Assembly: GCA_902805545.1 (NCBI GenBank)
Contig: CADCTD010000126.1
Location: 1 to 64,000 of the forward strand
Source: an uncultured Craurococcus sp.
GTDB taxonomy: Bacteria; Pseudomonadota; Alphaproteobacteria; Acetobacterales; Acetobacteraceae
DNA length: 64,000 nt
Reading direction: 5' to 3'
The translations under genes were made by a program, and so were the position numbers. Numbering within the stretch: position 1 is the first letter of the stretch; every line of letters starts with the position of its first letter. The notes beneath the pieces are model-generated. The model searched no databases and was not told where the DNA came from. It was given only the letters and a program-made list of their open reading frames with translations. Positions 33,781 through 43,216 of the stretch are shown one piece after another.

Positions 33781-35282
33781 TGGCGGCGGCCGGCGGCGAA
33801 GCGGACGGCCTCCTCCGCTGCGCGGAACAGGGCGCGGGCCTTCTGGTGCGTCTCCTCGTACTCGGCGACCGGGTCGCTGTCGGCGACGACGCCGGCGCCC
33901 GCCTGGACATGCATAACCCCGTCCTTCACCAGCGCGGTGCGGAGGCCGATGCAGGTGTCCATGCCGCCATCGGCGCCGAAATAGCCGAAGCCGCCGGCAT
34001 AGATGCCACGCCGCGAGGGCTCCAGCTCCTCGATGATCTGCATGGCGCGAACCTTGGGGGCGCCGGTCAGCGTGCCGGCCGGGAAGCCGCCCGCCAGCGC
34101 GTCGAGCGCGGAGAGGCCGGGGCGGAGGCGGCCGCGGACCTCGGAGCCGATATGCATCACCTGCGAGTAGCGCTCGATCTGGAACTGGCTCGGGACGCGG
34201 ACGGTGCCGATGGCGGAGACGCGGCCGACATCGTTGCGGCCGAGATCGAGCAGCATCAGGTGCTCGGCGCGCTCCTTCGGGTCGGCGAGGAGCTCGGCCT
34301 CGAGCGCCTCGTCCTCCTCCGGCGTCGCGCCGCGGCGGCGGGTGCCGGCGAGCGGGCGGATCGTCACCTCGCCGTCGCGCAGGCGCACAAGGATCTCCGG
34401 CGAGGCGCCGACCGCGGCGAAGCCCGCGAAGTCGAAGAAGAAGAGGAAAGGTGCCGGGTTGATCCGCCGCAGCGCCCGGTAGAGGGCGAAGGGCGGCAGG
34501 GCGAAGGGCACCGAGAAGCGCTGGCTGGGCACGACCTGGAAGCAGTCGCCGGCGCGGATATAGTCCTTCGCCCGCTCCACCGCGGCGACGAAGCCCTCGC
34601 GGGTGAAGTTGCTGGAAGGCTCGGGCAGCCGCGGCAGGCTGACCGGCGCCGCGGGGCGGGGCAGCGGGCGGTCGAGCGCGGCCTCGGCCTCGTCGAGCCG
34701 GGCCTGGGCGGTGTCCCAGGCGGCCTGCAGGTCCTGGCCCGGCTGTGGCCAGGCCGTGGTGAAGAGGCTCAGCGCATCGCGGACATGGTCGAAGACGGCG
34801 ACCAGCGTCGGGCGCACCAGCACCGCCTCGGGGATGCCGAGGAGATCCGGCGCGGTCGCGGGCAGGCGCTCGATCAGCCGGACCATGTCGTAGCCCAGAT
34901 AGCCGAAGAGGCCGACGGCGATGGGCGGCAGGCCGGGCGGCAGGGTCATCTGCGCGGCGGCGATGGCGGCGCGGAGGCTCTCCAAAGCATCATGGCCGGC
35001 TGGCTCGAAGGCATGCGGGGCGGCGAGGGCATGACGGTTCAGCTCCGCCTGACCGTTGCGGCAGCGCCAGATCAGGTCCGGCTCCAGCCCGACCGCGGAG
35101 TAGCGGCCGCGGGCGGCGCCGCCCTCGATGCTTTCCAACAGGAAGCTGTTTGGCCTGCCGGAGGCGAGCTTGAGAAAGACCCCGACCGGCGTGTCCAGGT
35201 CCGCCACCCGCTCCCGCCACAGCACCTGGGCCTGCCCGGCGGCAAGACCAGCGCTGAAGGCGGCGAAATCGGGGGAGGGCAT
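33777..35282 (-). CDS. trpE: Anthranilate synthase component I
   Basis: 501 residues. Chorismate-binding domain with DCFQVVPSQRF, PLAGTRRRG, LLDLGRNDVGRV, GTLTGAPKVRAMQII and GYFGADGGMDTCI. The N-terminal part has the LLES segment of the Trp feedback site. It makes anthranilate from chorismate with ammonia from TrpG. ATG 35282 lies 16 bases after ppiD. It sits upstream of the attenuator that precedes trpG, so it would escape that control. Confidence 0.95.
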   Translation of the reverse strand: MPSPDFAAFSAGLAAGQAQVLWRERVADLDTPVGVFLKLASGRPNSFLLESIEGGAARGRYSAVGLEPDLIWRCRNGQAELNRHALAAPHAFEPAGHDALESLRAAIAAAQMTLPPGLPPIAVGLFGYLGYDMVRLIERLPATAPDLLGIPEAVLVRPTLVAVFDHVRDALSLFTTAWPQPGQDLQAAWDTAQARLDEAEAALDRPLPRPAAPVSLPRLPEPSSNFTREGFVAAVERAKDYIRAGDCFQVVPSQRFSVPFALPPFALYRALRRINPAPFLFFFDFAGFAAVGASPEILVRLRDGEVTIRPLAGTRRRGATPEEDEALEAELLADPKERAEHLMLLDLGRNDVGRVSAIGTVRVPSQFQIERYSQVMHIGSEVRGRLRPGLSALDALAGGFPAGTLTGAPKVRAMQIIEELEPSRRGIYAGGFGYFGADGGMDTCIGLRTALVKDGVMHVQAGAGVVADSDPVAEYEETHQKARALFRAAEEAVRFAAGRRQ

Positions 35283-35298
35283 GGCGCGTGCTCCGGGT

Positions 35299-37188
35299 TC
35301 AGGGTTGGGCGAGAGTATCGAGCAGCCGGGGATTGATCCGCACATCCGAGCGGTTGCGCAGCGCGGCGACGTATTCCGTCTCGAAATCGCCGGCCATTGC
35401 CTGGCTGGTCTCGGTCTTGACGCGGATGATGGCGGCCGGGTCGGTGGCGGGGTCGGGGCGGGTCACCTCCAGCAGCTGGGCGACGGCGAAGCCGTCCCGG
35501 GTCCGCGCCATGGTGGGCTCGTTTGCCTTCAACTCGAAGAGCGGCGCGAGGATCTCGGCCGGCACCGGCCCGTCGCGCTGGTCGCGGGTGATGGCGCCAA
35601 CCTCGCGGACGCCGAAGCCCGCCTCGCGCGCGGCATCGGCCAGGGTCTTGCCGCCCCTCACCGCGGCGAGGAGGGCGGCGGCGCGCTCCTCCATCTCGCG
35701 GCGCTTGGCGTCGGCGATGAAGGCCTCGCGGACCTGGGGCTCCACCTGCTCGAAGGGGCGGAGGGCGGGGGGCGTCACCTCCTTCACATCGACGGCGACG
35801 AAGCCGGCCTCGGTCTCGGCGAGGCGGGGCGCCGCGCCCTTCTCCGTGCTGAAGATGGCGCGGAGCAGCGGGGCGCGGGCGGCCTCGATCACGGGAAGCT
35901 CCACCGCCTTCCCCTCCGGGTCGAGGCCGTTGCCATCGGTGCGGAGGGTGGCGAAGCCGAGGTTGAAGCGCTGGGCGGCCTCGGCGAGGGTCGCACCGCC
36001 GGCCAGCGCATCCTCGACCTGGTTGGCGCGCTCGAAGGCGAGGTCGGCGGCCTTCTCGGCAGTGAGCTCCTGGCGGAGCTGGTCGCGTACCTCGGCCAGC
36101 GAGCGGGTGGCGCCGGGCTCGACACCCTCGACCTTGAGGACATGCCAGCCGAAATCGGTCTTCACCGGGGCGGTTACGGTGCCGGGCGCGGCGGTGAAGG
36201 CGGCCTCGGCGAGTTGCGGGAAGGGCAGGCCGGCACGGTCGATGGCGCCGAGCTCCACCGCCTGGCCGCCGGCGGCCTCGGCCTCCCGCGTCACCGTGGC
36301 GAAATCGGCCCCGCCGGACCAGGCGGCGGCGATGGCCTTGGCCTTCTCCTCGTCCTGCACGAGGACCTGCTCGAGCCTGCGGCGCTCCGGCGTCTCATAC
36401 TGGCCGCGGCGGGAATCGTAGGCGGCGGCGAGGTCGGCGTCGGAGATCTCCACCTCGCGGCTGATGCGCTCGGCGGTCAGCACGGCGACGCCCGCCTCGC
36501 GGTATTCGGGGCTCGAGAAGCGGTCCGGGTTGTTCTCATGGTAGCGGCGGAGTTGCGCCTCCTCGGGCGGCGGCGGCTCGGGCGCGGCGGTGAGGGGCAG
36601 GATGACGAGGCTGGCGCTGCGCTGCTCCTGCTGCCACTGCACCAGCGGGCCGGCCAGGGTATCGGGGACGGCGGCCCCGGCGCGGACGGCCAGCACCAGC
36701 TGTTGCCGGGCGAGGTCGGCGCGGACCAGGGCGAGGAAGGCGGCCTCGGTGAGGTCGTTGCTGCGGAGGAAGTTCTCGAAGACCGGGCGCTCGAACTGGC
36801 CGCTGAGGCCGCGGAAGCCCTGGATCGAGAAAATGAAATCCCGCACTGCCGAGTCCGGCACGGCGATGCCGAGGCTGGCCGCCTCGGCCCGGAGCACGCG
36901 GTCGAGGACCAGCTGCTCGATCGCCTGCTGGGCGACGGCGCGGCGGATGCGCGGGTCGTTGTCGAACTGGCCGCCGAGCTGGCGGGAGAGGCGCTGCATC
37001 TCCCGGCGGATGGCGGCCTGCGCCTCCTCGATCTCGATCGGCGCGCCATTGACCCGCGCGACGGCATTGTCCCGGCCGAAATCGCGGATGGTGTCGCCGA
37101 TGCCCCATACGGCGAAGGAGGCGATCAGCAGCACGAAGAGCAGCTTGGCGACCCAGGTGGAGGCAAGCCGGCGGAATGCGGTGAGCAT
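35299..37188 (-). CDS. ppiD: Peptidyl-prolyl isomerase D-like periplasmic chaperone
   Basis: 629 residues. N-terminal signal anchor KLLFVLLIASFAVWGIGDTI, a SurA_N-type chaperone region (about 45-170), a central parvulin domain (about 250-370) with AELGAIDRAGLPFPQ-like and GWHVLKVEGVEPG elements, and a C-terminal region. Anchored in the inner membrane, it helps fold outer-membrane and periplasmic proteins. First gene of the ppiD-trpE unit, divergent from tpiA, an arrangement common in alphaproteobacteria. Confidence 0.9.
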   Translation of the reverse strand: MLTAFRRLASTWVAKLLFVLLIASFAVWGIGDTIRDFGRDNAVARVNGAPIEIEEAQAAIRREMQRLSRQLGGQFDNDPRIRRAVAQQAIEQLVLDRVLRAEAASLGIAVPDSAVRDFIFSIQGFRGLSGQFERPVFENFLRSNDLTEAAFLALVRADLARQQLVLAVRAGAAVPDTLAGPLVQWQQEQRSASLVILPLTAAPEPPPPEEAQLRRYHENNPDRFSSPEYREAGVAVLTAERISREVEISDADLAAAYDSRRGQYETPERRRLEQVLVQDEEKAKAIAAAWSGGADFATVTREAEAAGGQAVELGAIDRAGLPFPQLAEAAFTAAPGTVTAPVKTDFGWHVLKVEGVEPGATRSLAEVRDQLRQELTAEKAADLAFERANQVEDALAGGATLAEAAQRFNLGFATLRTDGNGLDPEGKAVELPVIEAARAPLLRAIFSTEKGAAPRLAETEAGFVAVDVKEVTPPALRPFEQVEPQVREAFIADAKRREMEERAAALLAAVRGGKTLADAAREAGFGVREVGAITRDQRDGPVPAEILAPLFELKANEPTMARTRDGFAVAQLLEVTRPDPATDPAAIIRVKTETSQAMAGDFETEYVAALRNRSDVRINPRLLDTLAQP

Positions 37189-37246
37189 GATGGTCCGTCT
37201 GTGATCCGGGCCGGGTGCATAGCGGAGGCGTCGGCCGTTGCCAAAC

Positions 37247-37280
37247 CTGTTGGTCGCGGATACCCGACTTCGACCAACAG
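37247..37280. repeat. Perfect 10-bp inverted repeat in the tpiA upstream region
   Basis: Arms CTGTTGGTCG (37247-37256) and CGACCAACAG (37271-37280) are exact reverse complements with a 14-base spacer. The right arm ends just before the tpiA ribosome site AGGAAG. It could be an operator for a dimeric regulator or an RNA hairpin controlling translation. No T-run follows, so it is not a typical terminator. Confidence 0.65.
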
Positions 37281-37293
37281 ATAGGAAGCTGCC

Positions 37294-38052
37294 ATGACCC
37301 CCGGAGTGCGCCCGTTGATCGCCGGCAATTGGAAGATGCACGGCACCCTGCGCGAGGCCGCGGCGCTGGCCGAGGGGGTGCGGGCCGGCGCCGCGGCCTC
37401 GCGGGCGGAACTGCTGATCTGCCCGCCCTTTCCCCATCTGGTGCCGGTCGCCGGCGCGCTCGGGGATGGCGTCGGGCTCGGCGGGCAGGACTGCCATGCG
37501 GCGGCGAGGGGCGCCCATACCGGCGATGTGGCGGCGGCGATGCTCCGGGATGTCGGCGCGACTTACGTCATCCTCGGCCATTCCGAGCGGCGGGCCGACC
37601 ATGGCGAGGCGGATGCGCTGGTGCGGGCCAAGGCGGAGGCAGCGCTGGCGGCGGGCCTTGTCCCGATCGTCTGCGTCGGCGAGAGCGAGGCGCAGCGGCT
37701 GGCGGGCGCGGCGGAGGCGGTCGTGACAGGTCAGCTCGATGGCAGCCTGCCGGATGGCTTCGCGGCGGCCGGGGGCGTTGTCGCCTATGAGCCGGTCTGG
37801 GCCATCGGCACCGGGCGGACGCCGACCGAGGCGGAGATCGCAGCCATCCATGCGGCGATCCGGGCCAATCTGGAGGGACGGTTCGGCGAGGCGGGGGCTG
37901 GGCTCCGCATCCTCTATGGCGGGTCGGTGAAGCCGGGCAATGCGAAGGGCATCCTCGCCCTGCCCCATGTCGACGGGGCGCTGGTCGGCGGGGCGAGCCT
38001 GGTCGCGGCGGATTTCCTGGCGATCGCCGCGGGGGTGCCGGACGCCGCGTGA
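37294..38052 (+). CDS. tpiA: Triosephosphate isomerase
   Basis: 252 residues, TIM barrel. Catalytic Lys14 (GNWKM), His96 (ILGHSERR) and Glu166 ([11 protein letters not shown]), with the C-terminal YGGSV phosphate loop. Interconverts dihydroxyacetone phosphate and glyceraldehyde 3-phosphate. AGGAAG precedes the ATG. Its stop overlaps the next gene's GTG start. Confidence 0.97.
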   Translation: MTPGVRPLIAGNWKMHGTLREAAALAEGVRAGAAASRAELLICPPFPHLVPVAGALGDGVGLGGQDCHAAARGAHTGDVAAAMLRDVGATYVILGHSERRADHGEADALVRAKAEAALAAGLVPIVCVGESEAQRLAGAAEAVVTGQLDGSLPDGFAAAGGVVAYEPVWAIGTGRTPTEAEIAAIHAAIRANLEGRFGEAGAGLRILYGGSVKPGNAKGILALPHVDGALVGGASLVAADFLAIAAGVPDAA

Positions 38053-39176
38053 CGCCGCTGCTCATCGGCTCGGAGATCTACCGGCATTCCTCCTACGGGC
38101 CGAAGCATCCGCTGGCCATACCCCGGGTCTCGACCGCGCTTGACCTGATCGAGGCGCTGGAATGGCTGCCGTCGGGCGGGTGGATCGAGGCGCCGATGGC
38201 GACGCCGGCGGAGCTCGCGCGGTTCCATGCGCCGGACTACATCACGGCGCTGCAAAGGGCTGAGGCGACGCAGCGGGCGCCGCCGGAGGACCAGGCGCGC
38301 TATCATATCGGCGCCCACGGCAATCCGGTCTACCGCGAGGTCTTCTCCCGGCCGGCGACCAGCGCGGGGGGGTGCATGCTGGCCGCGCGGCTCACGGCCG
38401 GGGGCGGCGTCGCCTATTGCCCGGGCGGGGGGACGCATCACGGGCGGCCGGACCGGGCGAGCGGCTTCTGCTACCTCAACGACCCGGTGCTCGGGCTGCT
38501 GAGCTGGCTCGATGCCGGGCTGGAGAACATCCTTTACATCGATATCGACGCGCATCACGGCGACGGGGTGCAGGACGCCTTCCATGGCGATCCGCGCGTC
38601 TTCACCCTCTCGGTCCATGAGGCGGGGCGGTGGCCGCAGACCGGGGCGGTGGAGGACCGGGCGGGCGGGGCGGCGCGCAACCTGCCGGTGCCGCCGGGCT
38701 TCAACGATTCCGAGATGCTCTGGGTGCTGCACCAGGCGATCCTGCCGATCGCGCGGCGGCTGCGACCGCAGGCGATCATGCTGCAGTGCGGGGCGGATGC
38801 GCTGGAGGAGGATCCGCTCTCGAAGCTTTCTCTCTCTAACAACGCGCATTGGGGAGTGGTGCGGGCGCTGATGGCGCTGGCGCCGCGGCTGCTGGTGCTC
38901 GGGGGCGGGGGGTACAATCCCTGGACGGTCGGCCGGTGCTGGGCGGGGGTCTGGGCGACGCTCAACGGCTTCGCCATCCCGGAGCGGCTGCCGCCGGCGG
39001 CGGAGCAGGTGCTAAGAGCGCTGCAATTCGGGCGGGCGGCGGGGAGGAATCCGCCGGAGCACTGGTTCAACACGCTGCGGGATGCGCCGCGGCCGGGGGT
39101 GGTGCGGGCAGCGGTGCAGCGGGTGGCGGCGGCGGTGGTGCAGGACCTCGACACCATCGCGCCTCCGGGACGTTGA
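38049..39176 (+). CDS. Histone deacetylase/AcuC-family protein
   Basis: 375 residues of the arginase-deacetylase fold. [35 protein letters not shown], and GGGGYNP supply the His pair, Asp-His zinc site and Gly loop of class I deacetylases such as AcuC. It should remove acetyl or related groups from lysines, polyamines or similar amines. GTG start overlaps the tpiA stop (GTGA), so it is translationally coupled to tpiA. The target is unknown. Confidence 0.88.
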   Translation: MTPLLIGSEIYRHSSYGPKHPLAIPRVSTALDLIEALEWLPSGGWIEAPMATPAELARFHAPDYITALQRAEATQRAPPEDQARYHIGAHGNPVYREVFSRPATSAGGCMLAARLTAGGGVAYCPGGGTHHGRPDRASGFCYLNDPVLGLLSWLDAGLENILYIDIDAHHGDGVQDAFHGDPRVFTLSVHEAGRWPQTGAVEDRAGGAARNLPVPPGFNDSEMLWVLHQAILPIARRLRPQAIMLQCGADALEEDPLSKLSLSNNAHWGVVRALMALAPRLLVLGGGGYNPWTVGRCWAGVWATLNGFAIPERLPPAAEQVLRALQFGRAAGRNPPEHWFNTLRDAPRPGVVRAAVQRVAAAVVQDLDTIAPPGR

Positions 39177-39204
39177 GGGTCCGTTCCCTGCAACAGGATC
39201 CGCC

Positions 39205-40392
39205 ATGCCGAGACTCAACCCCCGCCTGATCGATACCGGCAGCCCGCCCATTCCCGAAATCCAGGCCTGGGGCCGGCGCTACGACGGGCGCCATGGGCCG
39301 CTGGTCAATCTGTGCCAGGCGGTGCCCGCCTATCCACCGCCGCCGGAGATGCTGGAGAGGCTCGCCGCGGCGGCTGGGAGCGCCGAAGCGGCCGCCTATG
39401 GGCCGATCCAGGGCGATGCGGCACTGCGGGAGGTCTATGCCGCGCATCTCCGCGGTCTCTACGGCGGAGGCTGCACGGCCGGGCATGTTGCCATCACCGC
39501 CGGTTGCAACCAGGCCTATTTCGTTGCCATGATGGCGCTCGCCGGGCGGGGCGATGCGGTCATCGTGCCGACGCCCTGGTACTTCAACCATGCGATGACG
39601 CTCGACATGCTCGGCATCGAGGCGCGGGGCCTGCCTTGTGGTCCTGGTTTCCTGCCGGAGCCGGAGGCGGCGGAGGCGCTGATCGACGGACGGGTCCGGG
39701 CGATCGTGCTGGTGACGCCAAACAATCCGACCGGGGCCATCTATCCGCCTGAGCTGATCGCGCGCTTCCACGCGCTGTGCCGGCGGCGGGGGATCTGGTT
39801 GGTGCTCGACGAAACATATCGGGACTTCTTGCCGCCCGGGCAAGGCGCGCCGCATGGGCTGTTGGGGCGGGAGGAATGGCCGGAGAACCTCATCCAGCTC
39901 TATAGCTTCTCCAAATCCTTCGCCATTCCGGGGCACCGGCTTGGGGCGCTGGCCGCGCCGGAGGTGCTGTTGCCGCAGCTCGGCAAGGTGATGGACTGCA
40001 TGCAGATCTGCGCCAACCGGCCCGCGCAGGCGGCGGTGACCTGGGGAATCGAGGCGCTTGCGGACTGGCGCGAGGCTAAACGGGCCGAGCTGGATGCGCG
40101 GGTGCGCGCGGTGCGGGACGCCTTCATCCGGCTGCCGGGTTGGCGGGTCGAGGCGCTCGGAGCCTATTTCGCCTATGTGCAGCACCCATTCGGCCAGGCC
40201 TCGGCCTGGGATGTGGTGCGGCATCTGGCGACCGAGCACGGGCTGATGGCGCTGCCTGGCCCAGCCTTCGCAGGGACGGAGCGGCACCTCCGGATCGCCT
40301 TCGCCAATGTCGAGCTCGATGGCGTCGCGGCGCTGGAGGAGCGGTTGCGGCTTGTCGCCGAGGAGCGCCCGGTCCTCGCCGCGGCGGGGTGA
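39205..40392 (+). CDS. Class I/II pyridoxal-phosphate aminotransferase
   Basis: 395 residues. PLP Schiff-base Lys237 in YSFSKSFAIPGHRLG, NNPTGAIYP with the Asn-Pro loop, and LDETYRDF with the cofactor Asp. Belongs to the fold type I aspartate-aminotransferase group; the amino donor and acceptor are not resolved. Located 28 bases downstream of the deacetylase-like gene on the same strand, so the two may be cotranscribed. Confidence 0.88.
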   Translation: MPRLNPRLIDTGSPPIPEIQAWGRRYDGRHGPLVNLCQAVPAYPPPPEMLERLAAAAGSAEAAAYGPIQGDAALREVYAAHLRGLYGGGCTAGHVAITAGCNQAYFVAMMALAGRGDAVIVPTPWYFNHAMTLDMLGIEARGLPCGPGFLPEPEAAEALIDGRVRAIVLVTPNNPTGAIYPPELIARFHALCRRRGIWLVLDETYRDFLPPGQGAPHGLLGREEWPENLIQLYSFSKSFAIPGHRLGALAAPEVLLPQLGKVMDCMQICANRPAQAAVTWGIEALADWREAKRAELDARVRAVRDAFIRLPGWRVEALGAYFAYVQHPFGQASAWDVVRHLATEHGLMALPGPAFAGTERHLRIAFANVELDGVAALEERLRLVAEERPVLAAAG

Positions 40393-40396
40393 CGGC

Positions 40397-41290
40397 TCAG
40401 GCTGCGGGCAGGTCAAGCACGGCGCGGGCGAAGGCCTCTGGCGCTTCCTGCGGGAGGTTGTGGCCGATGCCGGGCAGGACGCGGCGCTCGTAAGGGCCGG
40501 TGAAGTAGCGGTGGTGGCTTGCGGAGGCCTCGGCGGGGCCGACGCCGTCGGCACCCCCATGCGGGGCGATGGTCGGCACGGCGATGCGGGGCTGGCGGGC
40601 GAGGGCGGCCTCGATCGGCTCGAGCGCCGGGTCCCCCTCGGCATAGCCGAAGCGGTGGCGGTAGGACTGGATGACGACCGGGACGAAATCCGGATTGTCG
40701 AAGGCGGCGGCGCTGGCAGCGAAGGTCGCCTCGTCGAATCGCCATTCCGGGGACCAGAGGCGCCAGAGCAGGCGGGCGATGCCGCTTCGGTCGGCTTCCA
40801 GCCCGGCGCGGCCGCGCTCGGTGTGGAAGTAATACTGGTACCAGAGCCGGTGCTCCTGCTCGGGCGCCACGGGCCGCACCGAGCCGGCGATGTCCTGGAT
40901 ATTGTAGCCGGTGCAGGAGACCAGCCCGGCGACCCGCTCCGGCCAGAGCGCGGCGACGATGCAGGCAGCGCGGCCGCCCCAGTCGTAGCCGGCCAGGGCC
41001 GCGCGGGGGATGGCGAGCGCGTCGAGCAGGTCGAGCAGGTCCTGGCCGAGCGCGGCCTGCTGGCCGGAGCGGGGCGTCTCCGGCGAGAGGAAGCGGGTTG
41101 GGCCATAGCCGCGCAGATAGGGGATGATGCAGCGCCGGCCGGCGGCGGCGAGGCGGGGGACGACCTCCGCATAGGCCTGCGGCGCGTAGGGGAAGCCGTG
41201 CAGGAGGAGGACGGGCGGGCCGTCGGGCGGGCCGGCCTCCGCATAGCCGATCTCGAGCCTCGGGGTGCGAAGGGTGCGGAGGGCGTCCAT
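40397..41290 (-). CDS. Alpha/beta hydrolase, epoxide hydrolase/haloalkane dehalogenase type
   Basis: 297 residues. HGFP oxyanion segment (31-34), nucleophile elbow GYDWGG with Asp103 instead of Ser, and His277 (GIGHNLP). An aspartate nucleophile points to soluble epoxide hydrolases or haloalkane dehalogenases, which form a covalent ester and hydrolyse it. Substrate unknown. Convergent with the aminotransferase (4-base gap) and divergent from the DUF192 gene. Confidence 0.85.
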   Translation of the reverse strand: MDALRTLRTPRLEIGYAEAGPPDGPPVLLLHGFPYAPQAYAEVVPRLAAAGRRCIIPYLRGYGPTRFLSPETPRSGQQAALGQDLLDLLDALAIPRAALAGYDWGGRAACIVAALWPERVAGLVSCTGYNIQDIAGSVRPVAPEQEHRLWYQYYFHTERGRAGLEADRSGIARLLWRLWSPEWRFDEATFAASAAAFDNPDFVPVVIQSYRHRFGYAEGDPALEPIEAALARQPRIAVPTIAPHGGADGVGPAEASASHHRYFTGPYERRVLPGIGHNLPQEAPEAFARAVLDLPAA

Positions 41291-41336
41291 CCGGGGAGTA
41301 TGGTCGGCGGGCTGCCGCGGTGCCAAGCTGGATGCC

Positions 41337-41807
41337 ATGCTTCGACGCTCGCTGCTCGGCCTCGCCGGCCTCGCTCTCGCCACCGCCGCCCGCGCGCAGA
41401 ACAACCCGCAGCCGCGGCTGCCCGAGGAAAAGCTCGCCATCGTCACCCGCGACGGCAAGCGGCACGAGTTCCGGGTGGAGATGGCGCTGACCATGGAGCA
41501 GCAGATGGTCGGGCTGATGTTTCGCCCAAGCGTCGGGCCGGATGAGGGGATGCTCTTCGATTGGGGGCAGCCGCGCGAATCCAGCATGTGGATGCGCAAC
41601 ACCATCACCTCGCTCGACATGGTGTTCATCACAGCCGATGGGCGCATCCACCGCATCGCGGAGCGGACGGTGCCCCATTCGCTCGCCGCCATCGACAGCC
41701 GCGGGCCGGTGCGGGCGACGCTCGAACTGGCGGCGGGGACGGCGGAGCGGCTCGGGCTGCGCGTCGGGGACCGGGTGATCCAGCGGATCTTCAACAACGC
41801 CGACTAG
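41337..41807 (+). CDS. Exported DUF192 protein
   Basis: 156 residues with a signal peptide (MLRRSLLGLAGLALATAARA). The mature part LTMEQQMVGLMFRPSVGPDEG, MWMRNTITSLDMVFI and LELAAGTAERLGLRVGD is the DUF192 domain, a small beta fold of unknown function found in secreted bacterial and archaeal proteins. A short hairpin follows the stop. Confidence 0.85.
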   Translation: MLRRSLLGLAGLALATAARAQNNPQPRLPEEKLAIVTRDGKRHEFRVEMALTMEQQMVGLMFRPSVGPDEGMLFDWGQPRESSMWMRNTITSLDMVFITADGRIHRIAERTVPHSLAAIDSRGPVRATLELAAGTAERLGLRVGDRVIQRIFNNAD

Positions 41808-41817
41808 GCTTCCGACG

Positions 41818-41835
41818 AAGCCGCTTCGCGGCTTT
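41818..41835 (+). terminator. Terminator after the DUF192 gene
   Basis: Perfect stem AAGCCGC/GCGGCTT with a TTC loop and TTT directly after, eleven bases past the stop codon. The T-run is short. Confidence 0.6.
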
Positions 41836-41924
41836 GCCGTGGGCAGGCGCTTGCTCGGCTCCATAGTCTTCGCGCCGCCTTCCGCGGAAGGGCAGCGAGC
41901 ATGTGCCCGCTCCGACAGGTGTCT

Positions 41925-42650
41925 TCAGAGGCGCGGCGGCAGCATCACCATGCGGCCGGCGAGCGGGATGGGCGCGGCGCGATAGGCCGAGAGGCCGCGG
42001 CCGCTGCCTGGACTCGCATTGGCCAGGACAGGGGCGCGGTCGGCGCCGTTCGAGAGCATGAAGCCGCCGCCCGGCTGGACAGGCCGGAAGGCCGGCAGCG
42101 CGACCTGGGGTGCGGGGGTGGCGGGACGGGCCTGCTCCTGCGACCAGGCGGCGGCGATGCGGGCGCGGTAGGGTTCGGCATATTCGGGTGTCTGGGAGTG
42201 GTAGGCGGCGGCGGCGGCCATCCAGTCGGCGCGGGTCGATTTCAACTCGTTGAGGAAGCGCGCGGCGTAGCGGGCATTGGCAAGCGGGTCGAAGGCCTCC
42301 TCCAGGCTGGCGAAGGCGTTCGGATGGTAGCGCAGGTTGATCTGCATGCAGCCGACATCGATGGACCGCATGCCCTGGGCCTGAAGCGACCGGACGGCGG
42401 CAACTGCTGCCGCCTTGTCCGGGAAGAAGCTGCCGCGGCCCTCGGCATTGATGGTCCAGGGCCATGGCTCGACGGTGCCGGTGGCCGGGTCGCGGCGGCC
42501 GGATTCGACGCGGGCGATGGCGGCGAGGAGGCGGGGTGGCAGGCCGGCCTCCCGCTCCACGGTGGCGATGGCGGCTTCGCAAGGACCGGCGGCGGCGGCG
42601 GGGAGGGCGCGCAGCAGGAGCGCAAGGAGGAAGAGAAGGCGGCAGGGCAT
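41925..42650 (-). CDS. Lytic transglycosylase (SLT domain)
   Basis: 241 residues with a signal peptide (MPCRLLFLLALLLRALPAAAA). The SLT fold follows: catalytic Glu49 in AIARVESGRRDP, GCMQINLRYHP and NARYAARFLNEL. Cleaves peptidoglycan glycan strands with formation of 1,6-anhydromuramic acid in the periplasm. The C-terminal third is low complexity (Pro/Ala/Gly). Such single-domain enzymes often serve envelope-spanning machines, but no such machine is encoded nearby. Confidence 0.85.
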   Translation of the reverse strand: MPCRLLFLLALLLRALPAAAAGPCEAAIATVEREAGLPPRLLAAIARVESGRRDPATGTVEPWPWTINAEGRGSFFPDKAAAVAAVRSLQAQGMRSIDVGCMQINLRYHPNAFASLEEAFDPLANARYAARFLNELKSTRADWMAAAAAYHSQTPEYAEPYRARIAAAWSQEQARPATPAPQVALPAFRPVQPGGGFMLSNGADRAPVLANASPGSGRGLSAYRAAPIPLAGRMVMLPPRL

Positions 42651-42760
42651 CGCGTGGCATCCCGCGCCCGCGCGATGCGGGCGACTGGGAGTGTCAGCGC
42701 AAGGGACGTGCCAGCCCGCGATCCGGCATCATGGCCGAAGCTTAGGAGGGAGGCCCGAGC

Positions 42761-43146
42761 ATGCCCATCGAACCGATCATCCCGCCCGGCTCGCCGCCGC
42801 CGCTGGCGCCTTACAGCCCGGGCATCAAGGCGGGGGCTTCATCGACGCCTCCGGCACGCTGGCGATCGGGCCGGAGGGCGGGACGGTCGGAACCGGCGGT
42901 GCGGCGGCGCAGACGCGGCACGTCCTGGAGTTGATCAAGGCAGTGCTTGAGGCCGTGGACGGCAGCCTCCTACGCGGCGTCTTCAACCAGATCTTCCTGA
43001 AAGACCTGGCGGGCTATGCGACGACGAACGCGGTCTACAGCGAATACTTCCCCGAGGCGCCGCCTGCCCGCTACTGCATCCAGGCGCCTCCGGTAGGCCC
43101 GGAATTCCTGGTCGAGATAGCGACAATCGCCTATGTCGGCCCCTGA
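42761..43146 (+). pseudogene. Frameshifted Rid (YjgF/RutC-like) family gene
   Basis: An ATG preceded by TAGGAGGGAGG opens a frame reading PIEPIIPPGSPPPLAPYSPG; after IKAG the similarity jumps to the next frame: GFIDASGTLAIGPEGG, QTRHVLELIKAVLEAVDG, DLAGYATTNAVYSEYFPE, ARYCIQ and VEIATIAY. Together these give a complete Rid-family protein closest to RutC-type enamine/imine deaminases. The break is at a G5 run (42832-42836) where six G would restore the frame. It is either a recent inactivation, phase variation or a sequence error in a homopolymer. Confidence 0.85.
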
Positions 43147-43190
43147 CACAAAGGGTCCAGGAACCCGTCGGCGCTTGGCGGGGCGAGCCT

Positions 43191-43211
43191 GGGAGGGACA
43201 AGGCCCCTCCC
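43191..43211. terminator. Hairpin between convergent Rid and response-regulator genes
   Basis: Stem GGGAGGG/CCCTCCC with a 7-base loop, six bases from the end of the regulator gene on the minus strand. No T-run; likely a rho-assisted or bidirectional barrier. Confidence 0.5.
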
Positions 43212-43216
43212 GGTCA

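Noticed and set aside
43141-43216. Possible dispersed repeat around the hairpin after the Rid gene
   Set aside because: I found no second convincing copy in this window, so only the hairpin is reported.
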